From an uncultured Blautia sp. (GTDB lineage: Bacteria > Bacillota > Clostridia > Lachnospirales > Lachnospiraceae), in NCBI GenBank assembly GCA_934373235.1, contig CAKROW010000004.1, forward strand, positions 20,507-84,506: a stretch of 64,000 bases of DNA, in the 5' to 3' direction. Under the pieces are notes generated by a model, which worked only from the letters and a program-made list of their open reading frames with translations, was not told where the DNA came from and did not search any database. Positions 26,102 to 34,032 of this stretch are shown one piece after another. A program made the translations under genes and the position numbers. Position 1 is the stretch's first letter, and each line of letters starts with the position of its first letter.

Positions 26102-26214
26102 TAAACAATCCTCTTATTGTTCGATTGCTCGCTCAGGTTGGCACCTTCCTTGATCTTGCAGGGGTTGCCGTGGCTTCTCAGATCCTTTGTATCTCCACCA
26201 CTCTGAATAAAAGG
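26102..26214 (-). ncRNA. SAM-I (S-box) riboswitch aptamer
   Basis: The minus-strand sequence has the S-box core: a P1 stem CCTTTTATT/AATAAGAGG (26206-26214 with 26110-26118), then CAGAGTGGTGGAGATAC, GAGAAGCCACGGCAACC and GGAAGGTGCCAACCTG in the expected order. When S-adenosylmethionine binds, P1 is stabilised, the antiterminator cannot form, and metK transcription stops at the terminator. This matches the function of the downstream gene. Confidence 0.94.
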
Positions 26215-26334
26215 CTATCTTTTATGAAATTACTATTTACTGCAAGACATACAATAAACTTATCTCTACTGATTGTCAAGAAAAAATTTCTTTTTTGATA
26301 ATAAATAGACAAAATCCTGTTTCTCTGTCTGGTA

Positions 26335-26460
26335 AACATAAGAAAGAGTCCTGCAAGCAGGATCCTCCGCCTGCGGCGGGTCGCTTCAGCGACATAAAAA
26401 AGAGTTCCGTAAAGACTTTCCACTATAAAAGAAGCGAAAATCTTAACGAAACTCCCTGAC
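26335..26460 (-). terminator. murA terminator plus hairpin-rich tail
   Basis: Imperfect 20-base arms (26402-26421 and 26435-26454; 16 matches) are followed on the minus strand by a run of six T, forming the murA terminator. Directly beyond lie three small GC-rich hairpins: TCGCTTCAGCGA, CCGCCTGCGGCGG and TCCTGCAAGCAGGA. Apart from these and the riboswitch I see nothing in the 26.2-26.5 kb gap. Confidence 0.7.
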
Positions 26461-26503
26461 AGGTATTGACTACCCTACATTCTGTTTTTTACTACTGCTT
26501 TTA

Positions 26504-27796
26504 TCATCCAACTCTGAGTCTGAATTTCTGGATCTCCTTCTCGCTGGAAACCTTCTCGATCTCTGCTCCAAGACTTCTCAGTTTCTCCTCAAAATTCTCA
26601 TATCCTCTCTGGATATAAACGATATCATCCACAACCGTTACACCATCAGCAGCAAGTCCGGCAATAACAAGAGCCGCACCCGCACGGAGATCCGGAGCAC
26701 TTACTCTTGCGCCTGTCAGCTTCTTCACACCATCAATGATCGCGGAATTCCCCTCGACCTTAATGCTGGCTCCCATACGGGAAAGCTCATCTGCATATTT
26801 GAAACGGTTCTCAAAAATACTCTCTGTAACAATGCTTGTACCCTCAGCAAGAGCCAGAGTCACTGCGATCTGTGGCTGCATATCTGTGGGATAACCCGGA
26901 TACGGTAATGTCTTAACATGTGTGCGGTGAAGCTTATGCGGTGCACGTACACGTACTGCATCATCAAATTCCTCGACATCACATCCGATTTCCTCAAGCT
27001 TGGCTGTTGTAGCCTCAAGATGTTTCGGGATAACATTACGTACTGTAATATCACCACCTGTAGCTGCTGCTGCGAACATAAATGTTCCGGCCTCGATCTG
27101 ATCCGGAATGATAGAATACTCAGTCTTATGAAGCTTCTCCACTCCACGGATACGGATCACATCTGTACCTGCACCCTTAATGTTAGCTCCCATGCTGTTC
27201 AGAAAGTTGGCAACATCTACAACATGTGGCTCTCTGGCAGCATTCTCAATAATGGTACGTCCTGATGCCATAGACGCAGCCATCATAACATTGATGGTAG
27301 CACCAACGGAAACAACGTCAAAGAAAATATGACTTCCGTGAAGATCATCAGCCTTGGCAACAATAGCACCATGACGGATATCCACCTCTGCACCAAGTGC
27401 ACGGAATCCTTTCAGATGCTGGTCGATGGGACGGCTTCCGATGTTACATCCACCAGGAAGCGGAACCTCTGCATGTTTATATTTTCCCAGTAAAGCACCG
27501 AGAAGATAGTAAGATGCACGAATCTTCTTGATAAACTCATAGTCTACACTGAGATTACCAATGGTAGATCCATTGATCTTAACGGTAGACTTGTTAATAC
27601 GTTCAACTTGAGCCCCGATCTCAGTGATCGCCTCCAGCAAAACATTGATATCCCTTACGTCAGGCAGATTCTCTATTAAAATGGTTTCATCCGTCATAAT
27701 GGCTGCTGACAAAATAGCAAGTGCCGCATTCTTGGCTCCTGCGATGTCAACCTCGCCTACAAGCGGATTACCGCCCTTAATTACATACTGTTCCAT
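26504..27796 (-). CDS. murA: UDP-N-acetylglucosamine 1-carboxyvinyltransferase
   Basis: MurA catalyses the first committed step of peptidoglycan synthesis, transferring enolpyruvyl from PEP to UDP-GlcNAc in the cytoplasm. The 430-residue product has the N-terminal GGNPLVGEVDIAGAKNAAL and the catalytic loop PLPGGCNIGSRP with Cys117, the residue attacked by fosfomycin. It also carries the C-terminal motif DLRAGAALVIAGLAADG. AGAGGTG is eight bases before the ATG. It has its own promoter and terminator. Confidence 0.97.
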   Translation of the reverse strand: MEQYVIKGGNPLVGEVDIAGAKNAALAILSAAIMTDETILIENLPDVRDINVLLEAITEIGAQVERINKSTVKINGSTIGNLSVDYEFIKKIRASYYLLGALLGKYKHAEVPLPGGCNIGSRPIDQHLKGFRALGAEVDIRHGAIVAKADDLHGSHIFFDVVSVGATINVMMAASMASGRTIIENAAREPHVVDVANFLNSMGANIKGAGTDVIRIRGVEKLHKTEYSIIPDQIEAGTFMFAAAATGGDITVRNVIPKHLEATTAKLEEIGCDVEEFDDAVRVRAPHKLHRTHVKTLPYPGYPTDMQPQIAVTLALAEGTSIVTESIFENRFKYADELSRMGASIKVEGNSAIIDGVKKLTGARVSAPDLRAGAALVIAGLAADGVTVVDDIVYIQRGYENFEEKLRSLGAEIEKVSSEKEIQKFRLRVG

Positions 27797-27892
27797 AACA
27801 CACCTCTATTATCTTTACTCCTCTTTGAGCAGAAACAATTATCTGGATCTGAATTCTGTTGTTATCGGTCACTGTTTTTAAGTCAGTTGTAT

Positions 27893-27920
27893 ATTATAGC
27901 ACATATTTCATATTTGTAAA
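27893..27920 (-). promoter_or_regulatory. Promoter of murA
   Basis: On the minus strand TTTACA (27920-27915), a 16-base spacer and TATAAT (27898-27893) form a strong promoter. TGC directly before the -10 makes it an extended -10 element. It lies about 100 bases before murA. Confidence 0.8.
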
Positions 27921-28001
27921 CAATTTATGTCAAAATATGCCCATTCCTCTGAACCGACCATAACACCGGCCAATCCACTGTTACTAATTTTCTCCCCTTT
28001 T

Positions 28002-28023
28002 ACAGTCCAATTATCTGGACTGT
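28002..28023 (-). terminator. Hairpin overlapping the aroK stop codon
   Basis: ACAGTCCA (28002-28009) and TGGACTGT (28016-28023) are perfect eight-base arms overlapping the last codons of aroK. The minus-strand sequence after it is A-rich, not T-rich, so termination is uncertain. Confidence 0.4.
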
Positions 28024-28514
28024 TTCAATGTCTCCAGCAGCTTCTGAAGACATCCCTCCATATCCATTTCTTCCTCGTCTACGATAATATCTGCATAATT
28101 CTCATATAACGGGACACGCTCATCATAAAGATCCGCAAGTGTCTGTCCATCCTTAAGCAGAACACCTCTGCATTTCAGGTTTCCCAGCCGTGCTGCAAGC
28201 GAATCCAGCGAAAGCTTAAGATACACCACTACTCCCTCTGATTTCAGATGTCTCATAGCTTCCTCACAGTAGACCACACTTCCTCCTGTTGCGATCACTG
28301 TGTTCTCCACCTTAAGAGAAGAATTCACACGGTTCTCAATTGCCATAAAACCATCCGGTCCATCCTGGGCAATGATCTCACTGAGCTTCCTTTTCTCTTC
28401 TTTCTGAATGATAAGATCTGCGTCAATAAACTGATATCCAAGAACCTTGGCAAGCACAACTCCCAATGTACTTTTGCCGGCTCCAGGCATTCCGATCAGT
28501 GTAATATTATTCAT
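28011..28514 (-). CDS. aroK: Shikimate kinase
   Basis: This enzyme phosphorylates shikimate with ATP in the pathway to chorismate and aromatic amino acids. The protein has 167 residues, the usual size. It has the P-loop GMPGAGKST, the shikimate-binding DADLIIQKEE and AIENRVN, and GGSVVYCEEA, followed by the lid region. The start at 28514 has AAAGGA six bases upstream; longer in-frame starts lack one. It follows the flavin-reductase-like gene by about 55 bases. Confidence 0.93.
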   Translation of the reverse strand: MNNITLIGMPGAGKSTLGVVLAKVLGYQFIDADLIIQKEEKRKLSEIIAQDGPDGFMAIENRVNSSLKVENTVIATGGSVVYCEEAMRHLKSEGVVVYLKLSLDSLAARLGNLKCRGVLLKDGQTLADLYDERVPLYENYADIIVDEEEMDMEGCLQKLLETLKQSR

Positions 28515-28569
28515 ATCGATTCCTTTCATTTTAGCATAAACAGGCCAAAATCTCAATAGTCTGCAGGTG

Positions 28570-29145
28570 TTACCTCTTCCGTTTCTTCTTTTTTACGCTG
28601 TATCCGAAAGTTCCGATCTTTTTTCCTCCGGAAAGATATTCTCCGTGGGAATAGACCAGCATCCCTGCGTCATTAAGATGAAATCTGCCGTCTTTGTCCA
28701 TATATGCCTCATCTGCATGAACTGCCAGTACATCTGCCAGGAACATATGGTGAGAACCAAGCTCTTTGATCTCCTTCACCCTGCATTCGATGGATACCGG
28801 TGCTTCCTTTATCATCGGCGCAGATACAAATTCAGCCTTTTCTTTTGTCAGTTTCATTTCGCGAAATTTGTCAACATCCCTTCCGGAACGGACACCACAG
28901 TAATCTGTGGCAAAAGCCAGCTTCTCCGTGGTGAGATTTATGACAAATTCTCCCGTTTTTTTCAGCATCTCATAAGAGTAACGGGATGGTCGGACGGAAA
29001 TATATGCCATGGGCGGATTGGTGCATACCGTCCCGGTCCACGCAACCGTGATAATGTTATCTTTCCCCTCTCCATCTGTGACACTCACCATCACAGCCGG
29101 AAGAGGATAGATCATATTTCCCGGTTTCCACATCTGTTTCGCCAT
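28570..29145 (-). CDS. Flavin reductase-like (FMN-binding split-barrel) protein
   Basis: This 191-residue protein of the flavin reductase-like family binds FMN in a split-barrel fold. Visible family features are PLPAVMVSVTDGEGKDNIIT, TNPPMAYISVRPSRYSYE, GEFVINLTTEKLAFATDYCG and SIECRVKEIKELGSHHMFL. The very basic tail (KKKKRKR) is an oddity. In this family members act as NAD(P)H:flavin oxidoreductases or as uncharacterised redox proteins, so a specific role cannot be given. GGAGG lies ten bases before the ATG, and it sits 15 bases after the pyrophosphatase stop. Confidence 0.82.
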   Translation of the reverse strand: MAKQMWKPGNMIYPLPAVMVSVTDGEGKDNIITVAWTGTVCTNPPMAYISVRPSRYSYEMLKKTGEFVINLTTEKLAFATDYCGVRSGRDVDKFREMKLTKEKAEFVSAPMIKEAPVSIECRVKEIKELGSHHMFLADVLAVHADEAYMDKDGRFHLNDAGMLVYSHGEYLSGGKKIGTFGYSVKKKKRKR

Positions 29146-29160
29146 CTGTTCCGGGCCTCC

Positions 29161-30834
29161 TTATGCATAATCGCTGTTCATAAGCTGAGCAGCCTCCATC
29201 ATGGCTGGAATCAACTGTTTTTTACGTGATACCACTTTTGGAAGATAGAAGGTTCCATCTTTTGGTTCTTTCTGGAAGGCAGTTTTCGCCATCTCTTCAC
29301 TTCCCTCACCGTAATAAAGCAGCTCTGTGGACTCATCCAGAATATTGGTAAGCATGAAATAAACACGTGTGATATCATGTCTTCCGCACTCACTTACCAT
29401 AAACGGTACAAGCTTTTCCTTAATCTCCTTAAGCTCATCCGTATCCATGGAACTGATCTGGCCGACACCAAAGGAAACATTTCCTTCACCGATGAATTTC
29501 TTGTAATCCTGATAAAAGATTTCCTCCGGAGACTTATCCTTCAGGTTGCTTCCTGCCTTGAACATCTCCTTTGCAAACTCCTCGATCTTGATACCGGCGA
29601 TCAGTGCCAGAGCACTTGCTGCGATCTTATCCTTCTGTGTACAGGTTGGAGAACGGAACATCAGTGTGTCGGAAATAATGGCAGCACATAGAAGTCCTGC
29701 GATCCTTTCCGGAATTTCCAGTCTCTGCTCTCCGTAAATCTCATAAAGGATCGTACCTGTACATCCCACAGGCTCATTACGGAAAGAAACCGGAGTCATA
29801 GTCTGAAGTGTACCCAGCTTATGATGATCAATGATCTCCAGGATTTCAGCCTTCTCAATATTGTCAACAGCCTGATCCACCTCATTGTGGTCTACGAGTA
29901 CCACCTGCTTCCTGTGCATATCCAGGAAATTACGTCTGGAAATAGTACCGATACATTTGCCATGAGGATTGATAACAGGGAAAGCTCTGTGACGGTTCTT
30001 GATCATCACATCCTGAATATCATCTGTGAAATCCTCTGTGTTGAACGTAACCATGTCATCCCTCTTCATGATATAGCTTACAGGAATACTCTGGTTGATC
30101 AGACGTGCAATATTAAAGGTATCGTAGGGTGACTGAATGATTACGATATTCTTTTCTCTGGCAAGGTTGATCACATTTTCGGAAACCTCGATCCCCAGTC
30201 CCACAATAATGCAGCTTACATTCTGGCTGATAGCCTGAAGATGATCCTCCTCACGGTCTCCCATGATGATCATATCATTTTCTTCAATGTAGCTCTCCAT
30301 CATTTTCGGGTTGGCTGTTCCCACCAGCACTTTTCCCTTGATAAAATATCCATGAGAATTGCCTTCAATAACCTTACCTCCAACAGTCTCCGCGATCCTC
30401 TGATACTGTGTCCGTGCGCTGGAAAGCAGGTAGCTGTCTGTGGTATCCATATAAGTCTTGGCAATATCTCCGATAGTCACAAGACCCTCAAGGCATCCCT
30501 CTTTATCTTTGATCGGAAGGGAAACAATACCATTTCCCTGCATAAGATCCCATGCATTTTTCAGGGACATGTTTTTGTCAGCCGGCGGACTGACACGGAT
30601 ATCCATATCCTTTACCTGGGTTCCGATATTTCCCAGATAAGCAGGCGGCTGTACACCGAAACGGTTCAGTACATATCTGGTCTCCTCATTGATCTGGCCT
30701 GCTCTTTTGGGAATATATTTTCTTCTGTTAGTGGTTGTCCTGTTCTTGATATCAGCATATGCAATAGCCGAACAAATGGAATCTGTGTCCGGATTCTTAT
30801 GTCCGATTACAAATATTCTTTCCTGGTTTTTCAT
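29161..30834 (-). CDS. Manganese-dependent family II inorganic pyrophosphatase with CBS-DRTGG-CBS insert
   Basis: This protein hydrolyses pyrophosphate to two phosphates, pulling biosynthetic reactions forward. It has 557 residues, much longer than simple family II enzymes (about 310). The catalytic DHH domain is split by a regulatory insert: HKNPDTDSICSAIAY at the N-terminus, then a CBS domain (about residues 70-125), a DRTGG domain (about 130-240), a second CBS domain (about 245-300), then DHNEVDQ and the DHHKLG motif with DHHA2. Such enzymes are inhibited by ADP/AMP and activated by ATP or diadenosine polyphosphates. The ATG at 30834 is spaced better from AAGGA than the one at 30840. Confidence 0.94.
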   Translation of the reverse strand: MKNQERIFVIGHKNPDTDSICSAIAYADIKNRTTTNRRKYIPKRAGQINEETRYVLNRFGVQPPAYLGNIGTQVKDMDIRVSPPADKNMSLKNAWDLMQGNGIVSLPIKDKEGCLEGLVTIGDIAKTYMDTTDSYLLSSARTQYQRIAETVGGKVIEGNSHGYFIKGKVLVGTANPKMMESYIEENDMIIMGDREEDHLQAISQNVSCIIVGLGIEVSENVINLAREKNIVIIQSPYDTFNIARLINQSIPVSYIMKRDDMVTFNTEDFTDDIQDVMIKNRHRAFPVINPHGKCIGTISRRNFLDMHRKQVVLVDHNEVDQAVDNIEKAEILEIIDHHKLGTLQTMTPVSFRNEPVGCTGTILYEIYGEQRLEIPERIAGLLCAAIISDTLMFRSPTCTQKDKIAASALALIAGIKIEEFAKEMFKAGSNLKDKSPEEIFYQDYKKFIGEGNVSFGVGQISSMDTDELKEIKEKLVPFMVSECGRHDITRVYFMLTNILDESTELLYYGEGSEEMAKTAFQKEPKDGTFYLPKVVSRKKQLIPAMMEAAQLMNSDYA

Positions 30835-30849
30835 CTGCATCCATCCTTT

Positions 30850-31755
30850 TTAATCCAGTTTAATGTTTGCAAAAAGTGAGCCAAGTGAAGTTGTAGCCTG
30901 TTCTGCAGACTCCGGAAGTTCAAAAACTTCCTCCTCTATCTCTTTGGCCATCATATCGCTGGCTTCCTTTATGCTCAGGCTGAGCTTTCCGTCCTTGATC
31001 GCAGTAACCTTTACCTTAACCTTATCCCCTACAGAAATAACCTCAGAAGGTTTGCGGATCCTTTTTTCACATATCTGTGAAATATGTACAAGTCCTGAAA
31101 CACCATTCTCAAGTTCAACAAAAGCTCCATAAGGCTGAAGGCTCTCAACAACGCCTTCTGTCACAAGCCCCACCTCGATATTGGAGATCTTGTTTCTGCG
31201 CTCTTCCTCAGCCTTCTCACGAAGCAGCTCTCTTGCAGAAAGGACCAGCTTCTTCTTATCCTTGTCTACGTTGATGACCTGGACCGTCAGGGGTTTGTTG
31301 AGATATTCCTCTGTGTCCTCAACATATCCAAGAGAAAGCCTGGACGCCGGAATAAAGCCTCGCACACCTTCCACATAAGCGATCACACCGCCATTGACGA
31401 TTCCCTTTATAACAACATCAACGGACTCTCCGGACTCCATAAGCTCTTTCAGCCTGTCCCACGCCAGAACATCTGCCGCTTCCACTCTTGAAAGAAGGAT
31501 ATTTCCCTGGCCGTCATCTTTACGGAGCACTGTCGCCGCGATCTCGTCTCCTGGCTGCACAGCTTCTTTTATGTTAAATCCCGGTTCTCTGGAAAACTCA
31601 TCTGCCGGAATAAATCCCTCTGCGTAATATTTCAGATCCAGAACAACGCCTGTCTCGTCCACACTCACTACTGTACCTGTGATAATATCACCCTCATCGA
31701 TCTTCTTAAAAGAGGCCTCCAGCTCTTTCTCAAAATCCTTCATTGACTCTGCCAT
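30850..31755 (-). CDS. S1 RNA-binding domain protein (short ribosomal protein S1 homologue)
   Basis: This 301-residue RNA-binding protein has three S1 domains, at about residues 17-85, 102-170 and 190-260. Typical motifs are GTVVSVDETGVVLDL, GVRGFIPASRLS and LQPYGAFVELENGVSGLVHIS. Full S1 proteins of Gram-negatives have six domains and several Firmicutes have four, so this is a short form. A role in translation or mRNA binding is likely but not proven. It is followed by the pyrophosphatase gene after 15 bases. The acidic tail (EVFELPESAEQ) is as in other Clostridial homologues. Confidence 0.88.
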   Translation of the reverse strand: MAESMKDFEKELEASFKKIDEGDIITGTVVSVDETGVVLDLKYYAEGFIPADEFSREPGFNIKEAVQPGDEIAATVLRKDDGQGNILLSRVEAADVLAWDRLKELMESGESVDVVIKGIVNGGVIAYVEGVRGFIPASRLSLGYVEDTEEYLNKPLTVQVINVDKDKKKLVLSARELLREKAEEERRNKISNIEVGLVTEGVVESLQPYGAFVELENGVSGLVHISQICEKRIRKPSEVISVGDKVKVKVTAIKDGKLSLSIKEASDMMAKEIEEEVFELPESAEQATTSLGSLFANIKLD

Positions 31756-31897
31756 AAATATACACTCCCTTCAGTTTTCCTTTTAACTGCCCACATTATA
31801 ACATGACGGCAACATGCACGCCATGTTTTTTTTCCCGGCCAATTCCCCGACTATGGCGGGATGCCTCAGCAATATTCTTTTTATAATACAAAAAAAA

Positions 31898-31969
31898 GAC
31901 AGGCTGTAAAGCTCTGTCCCATCATGGCTCCATAAAACGAGGAGTGCCCCGGTAGTGGCTTACCGGGGC
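31898..31969. terminator. Two hairpins in the gap before the S1 gene
   Basis: GCCCCGGTA (31946-31954) and TACCGGGGC (31961-31969) form a strong GC-rich hairpin. GACAG/CTGTC (31898-31918) is followed on the minus strand by a run of eight T, so it can terminate leftward transcripts. The 531-base gap 31756-32286 also contains an AT-rich part with 11-base direct repeats (see findings) but no convincing gene. Confidence 0.6.
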
Positions 31970-32286
31970 GATTATTATGAAAAAAATTGTATGTGTAATG
32001 ATACGATACACACCATTACAGCTTCTTCTGTACGTTCTTTCGAACTACTTTTATAATATCAGCTAAATATGAACAAATCATGAACGCAAAATGAACATTT
32101 AGCGTATTTGCACAATTTTCCTTTATTTTTCTCCTCTTTTTTATAAAAACAATACATCTATATCTAAAGTGTACTAATTACATCTTGTATATTTTGCACA
32201 TTTCCACTAAAGTAAAAAACAACAAACATAACAGAAATGACATATCAAACACCTTACTTATCTGAAATTTATACTCATTTTACTGT

Positions 32287-32745
32287 TTAGAACAGACTCT
32301 TCACAAAATCAAGTGCAATTCTGAAAATACTCTTTACATCATCCTTGGTAACGCCCATATCTTCCAGTGTGCTGTAAACATCAGAAACACAGGATCTCAG
32401 CTTGGACTCATCAATATTAAGATTCTGCATCTTATTGATGATCTTTACCATTGAATCCTTATCATCCTGGGAAAGGCTTACACCGAAGTGCTCCTCTGCC
32501 CTGTCGATTCCCTCAGAAATCTGATCCTCTGTGATATCCTTCTCATCGATCAGGTTCTTCACATAAATGATCATATCTGTAACCTTATCCGGATCAGATG
32601 CAAGTGAATCAATCTCATTGCTCTTAAGAATATCCTCTGCCTGGCTTACCAGTTCATCTGTACTGGATGCCATAACACCAACCGGTGAGGAACATGCAAT
32701 CACACCAGCTACAACTACGGCTGCAATTCTCTTCATTTTCATCAT
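32287..32745 (-). CDS. Small secreted protein, DUF1002-like
   Basis: The 152-residue product has a clear signal peptide (MKMKRIAAVVVAGVIACSSP, cleavage near VMA-SS). A mature acidic, helical domain of about 125 residues follows. Segments such as EDQISEGIDRAEEHFGVSLS and KIINKMQNLNIDESKLRSCV resemble the DUF1002 family of Clostridial secreted proteins, whose function is unknown. GGAGG lies seven bases before the ATG and an extended -10 promoter upstream. It is a single-gene unit. Confidence 0.75.
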   Translation of the reverse strand: MMKMKRIAAVVVAGVIACSSPVGVMASSTDELVSQAEDILKSNEIDSLASDPDKVTDMIIYVKNLIDEKDITEDQISEGIDRAEEHFGVSLSQDDKDSMVKIINKMQNLNIDESKLRSCVSDVYSTLEDMGVTKDDVKSIFRIALDFVKSLF

Positions 32746-32811
32746 AATAAAACCTCCATAATACCCTGCTAAATGGGATAACTAAAATTCTTTCTCTCAA
32801 CTACGCACCTC

Positions 32812-32842
32812 AGTATAGCACACCTTCCTCCCTCTCTGTAAA
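32812..32842 (-). promoter_or_regulatory. Promoter of the small secreted protein gene
   Basis: On the minus strand TTTACA (32842-32837) and the extended -10 TGCTATACT (with TATACT at 32817-32812) are separated by 19 bases, about 65 bases before the start codon. Confidence 0.5.
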
Positions 32843-33044
32843 CCCGATTTCACCTTTTAGCGTATATAATTATTCACAATTTTTTCATAAAGTGCACAAA
32901 CTTTCCTAACATCTCTCCAATACAATAATTATTGTAAATTTTTCATTACTTTTTTATGTTTGGTTCGGACAATACCGTTCCATTCATACCTCCTTTCTAC
33001 AAATACACATCCGAATGGTTCTCCTCCAAAATTCCATTCGGACC

Positions 33045-33087
33045 TGAAAAAAAGGATCCGAAATAGCTGCTCGGATCCTTTTTTTCG
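33045..33087. terminator. Bidirectional terminator downstream of rsmA
   Basis: AAAAAAAGGATCCGA and TCGGATCCTTTTTTT are perfectly complementary 15-base arms with a nine-base loop, giving T-runs in both directions. It closes the dnaA-side operon ending in rsmA. Next to it a second palindrome, TCCGAATGG/CCATTCGGA, spans about 33010-33042. Confidence 0.9.
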
Positions 33088-33132
33088 TTATATGATTATA
33101 TTTATATAATTCTGTTTATCTCGTCCAGGTGA

Positions 33133-34005
33133 TCAGTTCATCTCAGAAATGCAGTTTGCAAGCTGTGCAAACTGTTCCAGTGTCAACGCCTCACCTCTGA
33201 TATTCAGAGGCAGCCCGCATTTCTCAAACGCACCCTCAATAGCCTCTTTTCCAAGGGAAAAGTCTCCGGAATTTTTGATTCCGTTAACCAGAGTTTTCCT
33301 CCTCTGGTTAAATGAAGCACGGATCAGTCTGAACATCAGCTTCTCATCCTTCACATCAACAGGCGGTTTCTCATATCTGGTAAGTCTGATCACTGCACTG
33401 CCAACTTTGGGCCTTGGCATAAAGCAGTTAGGCGGCACATTTGCCACGATCTCCGGCTTCGCATAATACTGTACTGCCAGTGAAAGGGCTCCGTAGTCCT
33501 TTGTTCCCGGACCTACCTGCATCCTGTCTGCAACCTCTTTCTGCACCATAACAGTGATAGAATCAATTGGTACATTTGACTCAAAAAGCCCCATGATAAT
33601 GGGAGTGGTAATGTAGTAGGGAAGGTTGGCGACTACCTTCACAGGTCTTCCGCCGTTCTTCTCATCTGCGATCTTCCGGATATCTGTCTTCAGGATATCA
33701 TTATGGATCACGCTCACATTATCCCACTGTTTCAGTGTATCCTGAAGTATGGGGATCAGGGAATTATCAATCTCCACAGCGACCACCTCACGTGCAGCCT
33801 CTGCAAGATACTGGGTCATGGTACCAATTCCCGGTCCGATCTCCAGCACAAAATCATCCTTCGTTATCCCTGCGGAATCAATGATCTTTTCCAGAACATG
33901 TTCATCGATCAGAAAATTCTGACCAAACCTTTTCTGGAAAACAAAATGATACTTTTGAAGGACTTCAATGGTATATTTCGGGTTACCAAGATAAGGTCTG
34001 GCCAT
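33133..34005 (-). CDS. rsmA: 16S rRNA (adenine1518/1519-N6)-dimethyltransferase
   Basis: RsmA (KsgA) dimethylates two adjacent adenines in helix 45 of 16S rRNA late in 30S assembly. It has 290 residues. The SAM-binding loop EIGPGIGTMTQYLAE, the acidic motif VAVEIDNSL, and the catalytic NLPYYITTPIIM are intact, along with the C-terminal FNQRRKTLVNGI. AGAGGT precedes the ATG. It lies 27 bases after the TPR/AAA-like gene, in the same direction. Confidence 0.97.
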   Translation of the reverse strand: MARPYLGNPKYTIEVLQKYHFVFQKRFGQNFLIDEHVLEKIIDSAGITKDDFVLEIGPGIGTMTQYLAEAAREVVAVEIDNSLIPILQDTLKQWDNVSVIHNDILKTDIRKIADEKNGGRPVKVVANLPYYITTPIIMGLFESNVPIDSITVMVQKEVADRMQVGPGTKDYGALSLAVQYYAKPEIVANVPPNCFMPRPKVGSAVIRLTRYEKPPVDVKDEKLMFRLIRASFNQRRKTLVNGIKNSGDFSLGKEAIEGAFEKCGLPLNIRGEALTLEQFAQLANCISEMN

Positions 34006-34032
34006 ATTTTTTACCTCTGTTCTCTAAAATTA

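Noticed and set aside
31977..32066. 29-codon hydrophobic frame (possible type I toxin)
   Set aside because: It starts next to a GC-rich hairpin without a ribosome site, and I could not support conservation or an antitoxin RNA. It is noted only in the finding on a possible small transcript.
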